Shown: positions 61,825 to 64,000 of the stretch, piece after piece | How positions within the stretch are numbered: the first letter of the stretch is position 1 | Layout: every line of letters begins with the position of its first letter | DNA from: Evansella alkalicola | GTDB lineage: Bacteria; Bacillota; Bacilli; Bacillales; Salisediminibacteriaceae | DNA length: 64,000 bases | Direction of reading: 5' to 3' | NCBI RefSeq assembly: GCF_019042735.1 | Contig: NZ_JAHQCR010000088.1 | Location: 248,001 to 312,000, forward strand | Translations under genes and position numbers: made by a program | Notes under the pieces: generated by a model | The model's input: only the letters and a program-made list of their open reading frames with translations | What the model was told of the DNA's origin: nothing | Databases searched by the model: none

Positions 61825-63402
61825 CTAATCTATATAATTCCTGAGTTCTTGTTCTAGCTCCATATATTTTTCGTGGTCAGGCTGTAGTTCTATAGCTTTT
61901 TGTAGATATTGATATGCATCTTCAAATTGATCTTTCTGGATATATACAAGCGTAAGGTTATAGTAAGCATCTGAAAACTCTGGGTCACGTTCAATCGTTG
62001 TCAAATAACTTTGTTCTGCCATATCATACTCTTCCACATGGTGTTGCGTATACCCTAACAAGAAGTATGAATTGGTAACAATATCTTCTTCAATATCTAT
62101 TTGCTCTGAAGAGGTTATAATTTTTTCGAAATATTCCCTAGCCTCTTCTTCCTTATCATTTTCTATTAACTCATAACCTAGCTGAAAATATACATTGTAG
62201 GATTGCCCTGTCTCTTCTTGAGAATATCCATATTGTAATAGCCCCAAAACGCCAGCAACAGCAACAAAGAAAAATACTACCTGCTGTAACCCGAGCTTAT
62301 GCTTCGGTAAGCTCACAATTGCAGAAGCTAAAAAGCCCCCCACTAAGCCTCCCATATGTGCCCCATTATCCACCATAGGTACAGTCAAACCAAACACTAA
62401 ATTGATAAGTAAGATAACAATTACATTCATACCCATCGTGCGGAAAAAAAGTCGTGGGTGTTTTACACCAAAAAACAACAACGCCCCAAAGCATCCAAAT
62501 ATGGCACCACTCGCCCCAGCTGAAACATGTTCGTTAAAAGCAAAGCTGGCAACTGAGCCAACGAAACCTGCTAAAAAGTAAATAAAGAAAAAACGAGCAC
62601 TACCATATATCCGCTCCACAGCGCCCCCCAGATAAAAGAGAGCCAAGGAATTCATTAACAGATGAAATATACCAATATGAAGGAACATGGCACTAAAGAA
62701 GCGCCACCACTCTCCTTCTAGTATAAAGGGATTGAATTTTGCCCCAAATCGAATCAGCGTTTCCGAACTTGTTGAGGAACCATTCATCTCTACAAAAAGA
62801 AAAATTGCGATTATAATACCTAAAAAGATGTTTGTTAAAATCGGCTTCCCATAAAGAAATAAATTTCTGTCCTTCTCCACTTGTTCCTCTGATGCTTTTT
62901 GAACAGAGAAACGTAATGTGCGAATAACACCTTCTTCATCATCAACCTGCTCTAGTGGGAGAAACGCAGGCATCTCATTTAGTTTCCACTCTGTTGCTAA
63001 TGGGAAGAATTTCTCCTGTAAATGATTGGCATCTAGAAGGATCGTACGCTGATGATTTTTTCCACCAGATGTTAGTGGGAGTGGACGATCTAGAAGTTCT
63101 TCATAGCTATCAACAGGAGTGAATTGGGATAATATTAAATTAACGACATTGGCTGATCTCAATTTGAGTTGCTTACGTACTTGCTTCCCCTTTTCATACG
63201 TATTTTTTATATCACTTCTTAATTCATTGCTCCAATCAAAGTCCCGTTGCACAAACCGAATTAATTGATCTTGTTCAAGGCGGTCATCCTCGAGCCAAAC
63301 CTCTCTTCCAGTTTTACTGAAATGAACAACTCGCATTCCTTCCCGACAAACAAGATGGTAAACAATTTCCCAGTATCTTAATCGTATCGTTAAACTGTCC
63401 AT
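61825..63402 (-). CDS. gluP: Rhomboid intramembrane protease GluP (YqgP)
   Basis: 525 aa from ATG 63402 (SD AAGGGGG); frame open to 63435. N-terminal cytoplasmic domain (residues ~1-180), rhomboid core with GSSTSS loop, AGASGAIFGCFGALLFFG (catalytic Ser) and DNGAHMGGLVGG (catalytic His), then C-terminal TPR repeats (residues ~390-520). In B. subtilis it works with FtsH to degrade MgtE under Mn stress. No overlap with the HAD gene. Confidence 0.95.
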   Translation of the reverse strand: MDSLTIRLRYWEIVYHLVCREGMRVVHFSKTGREVWLEDDRLEQDQLIRFVQRDFDWSNELRSDIKNTYEKGKQVRKQLKLRSANVVNLILSQFTPVDSYEELLDRPLPLTSGGKNHQRTILLDANHLQEKFFPLATEWKLNEMPAFLPLEQVDDEEGVIRTLRFSVQKASEEQVEKDRNLFLYGKPILTNIFLGIIIAIFLFVEMNGSSTSSETLIRFGAKFNPFILEGEWWRFFSAMFLHIGIFHLLMNSLALFYLGGAVERIYGSARFFFIYFLAGFVGSVASFAFNEHVSAGASGAIFGCFGALLFFGVKHPRLFFRTMGMNVIVILLINLVFGLTVPMVDNGAHMGGLVGGFLASAIVSLPKHKLGLQQVVFFFVAVAGVLGLLQYGYSQEETGQSYNVYFQLGYELIENDKEEEAREYFEKIITSSEQIDIEEDIVTNSYFLLGYTQHHVEEYDMAEQSYLTTIERDPEFSDAYYNLTLVYIQKDQFEDAYQYLQKAIELQPDHEKYMELEQELRNYID

Positions 63403-63412
63403 GGAGACCCCC

Positions 63413-64000
63413 TTAATCTTTGTATTTCCTCTCAAGTAGTTCTTTCACTTCCACTAACTCGTGACATTCTGCAAATGGAGAATGGTCCGTCGTCCTCTTT
63501 GCCCCACGTGTATTCAAAAATACAGCTTGCCACCCTGCATCTATAGGTCCTACCACATCATGTTCCCACGAATCACCAATATATAGGAAGTCCTGTGAAG
63601 AAAGCTCCAATCTATTTTCAGCGATCTTAAATATATGTATATTTGGTTTTTCATACCCGACATTGCCGGAGATAATGATATATTCCTCTGGTATCCATTT
63701 GTCAGCACCAATATGGGCAATCTTACCGAACTGCGTGCCTTTCTTTCCATTACTTACAATACCAAGCTTAACACCCTGCTTCTTTAAAAAAGAAAATAAG
63801 TCCTGTAATCCTGGGTATGGTTCACAATATTTAGCCACTACTTGATAATATAAATCATGGAACTGATCAGCTAGTTCATCACCGAAAGGTAGCCCTAATT
63901 CTTTCATTGTTTCATTAAAACGCTTCCGTTGATATTCCCTTCTTGAGAGCTTTTTCTTTTCAAGCCAACTCCAATATAAATCACAATTGCTTTTGAACAC
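63413..64000 (-). CDS. HAD-superfamily hydrolase, partial (N-terminus outside window)
   Basis: 195 codons visible, open to the window edge, so the beginning with the DxD nucleophile motif is missing. Motif II IVSNGKKGTQ, Lys of GYEKPNIHIF and motif IV YIGDSWEHDVVGPIDAGW are present. Subfamily I cap; resembles YfnB/YqgN-region phosphatases. Predicted sugar or nucleotide phosphatase, substrate unknown. Confidence 0.85.
   Translation of the reverse strand: MFKSNCDLYWSWLEKKKLSRREYQRKRFNETMKELGLPFGDELADQFHDLYYQVVAKYCEPYPGLQDLFSFLKKQGVKLGIVSNGKKGTQFGKIAHIGADKWIPEEYIIISGNVGYEKPNIHIFKIAENRLELSSQDFLYIGDSWEHDVVGPIDAGWQAVFLNTRGAKRTTDHSPFAECHELVEVKELLERKYKD

Overview
The window is a low-GC Bacillota chromosome segment from an endospore former of the family Bacillaceae. 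It carries spo0A, spoIVB, all eight spoIIIA genes, a SpoVAF/GerA-type gene and many genes in the B. subtilis yqg/yqh order. An OLE RNA with its oapA partner, a B12-dependent ribonucleotide reductase and the general gene style point to an alkaliphilic or otherwise extremophilic Bacillus relative (inference; no 16S is present).

1-4,160 is an accessory segment downstream of spo0A. It holds a frameshifted gene cut by the window edge, a J-domain-like protein, two very small genes, a winged-helix replication-initiator-like protein and a tyrosine recombinase. An antisense RNA unit (sigma-A promoter, two hairpins, terminator) lies between recombinase and Rep, as in plasmid copy-number control. This looks like an integrated plasmid or integrative element.

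4,162-19,558 is one long minus-strand housekeeping and sporulation block. In transcription order it runs accB-accC-asp23, nusB-folD-xseA-xseB-ispA, OLE RNA, oapA-dxs-tlyA-argR-recN, spoIVB, spo0A. 19,559-21,385 separates it from spoIIIA and contains an orphan 109-aa gene and a striking 0.8 kb array of tandem palindromes (51-bp and exactly 52-bp units).

21,386-36,419 holds spoIIIAA-AH, a duplicated-domain orphan, efp, papA, yqhR, a 128-bp tandem structured repeat, yqhP, a membrane protein, yqhO, mntR and nrdJ. nrdJ is interrupted by a 333-nt ORF-less group I intron and preceded by a pair of NrdR-box-like sites. 37,027-45,448 holds lipM, yqhL, the glycine cleavage operon gcvT-gcvPA-gcvPB behind a glycine riboswitch, the frameshifted helicase yqhH, and yqhG.

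45,545-50,185 is yqzE and the comG operon for the competence pseudopilus, split by an opposing small gene between comGB and comGC; sinIR-tapA-sipW-tasA is absent from this position. 50,315-64,000 holds tRNA-Gln, ytxH, a Cys-containing HTH regulator, yqgY, a midA-type methyltransferase, a probable C-rich small RNA, yqgX, yqgW, a DUF1385-YqgV in-frame fusion, glcK, yqgQ, yueI, a spoVAF-like gene, gluP and a partial HAD phosphatase.

Start sites were reassigned where a Shine-Dalgarno sequence and family length agreed. No database searches were run; family names are recognition from sequence and gene order.
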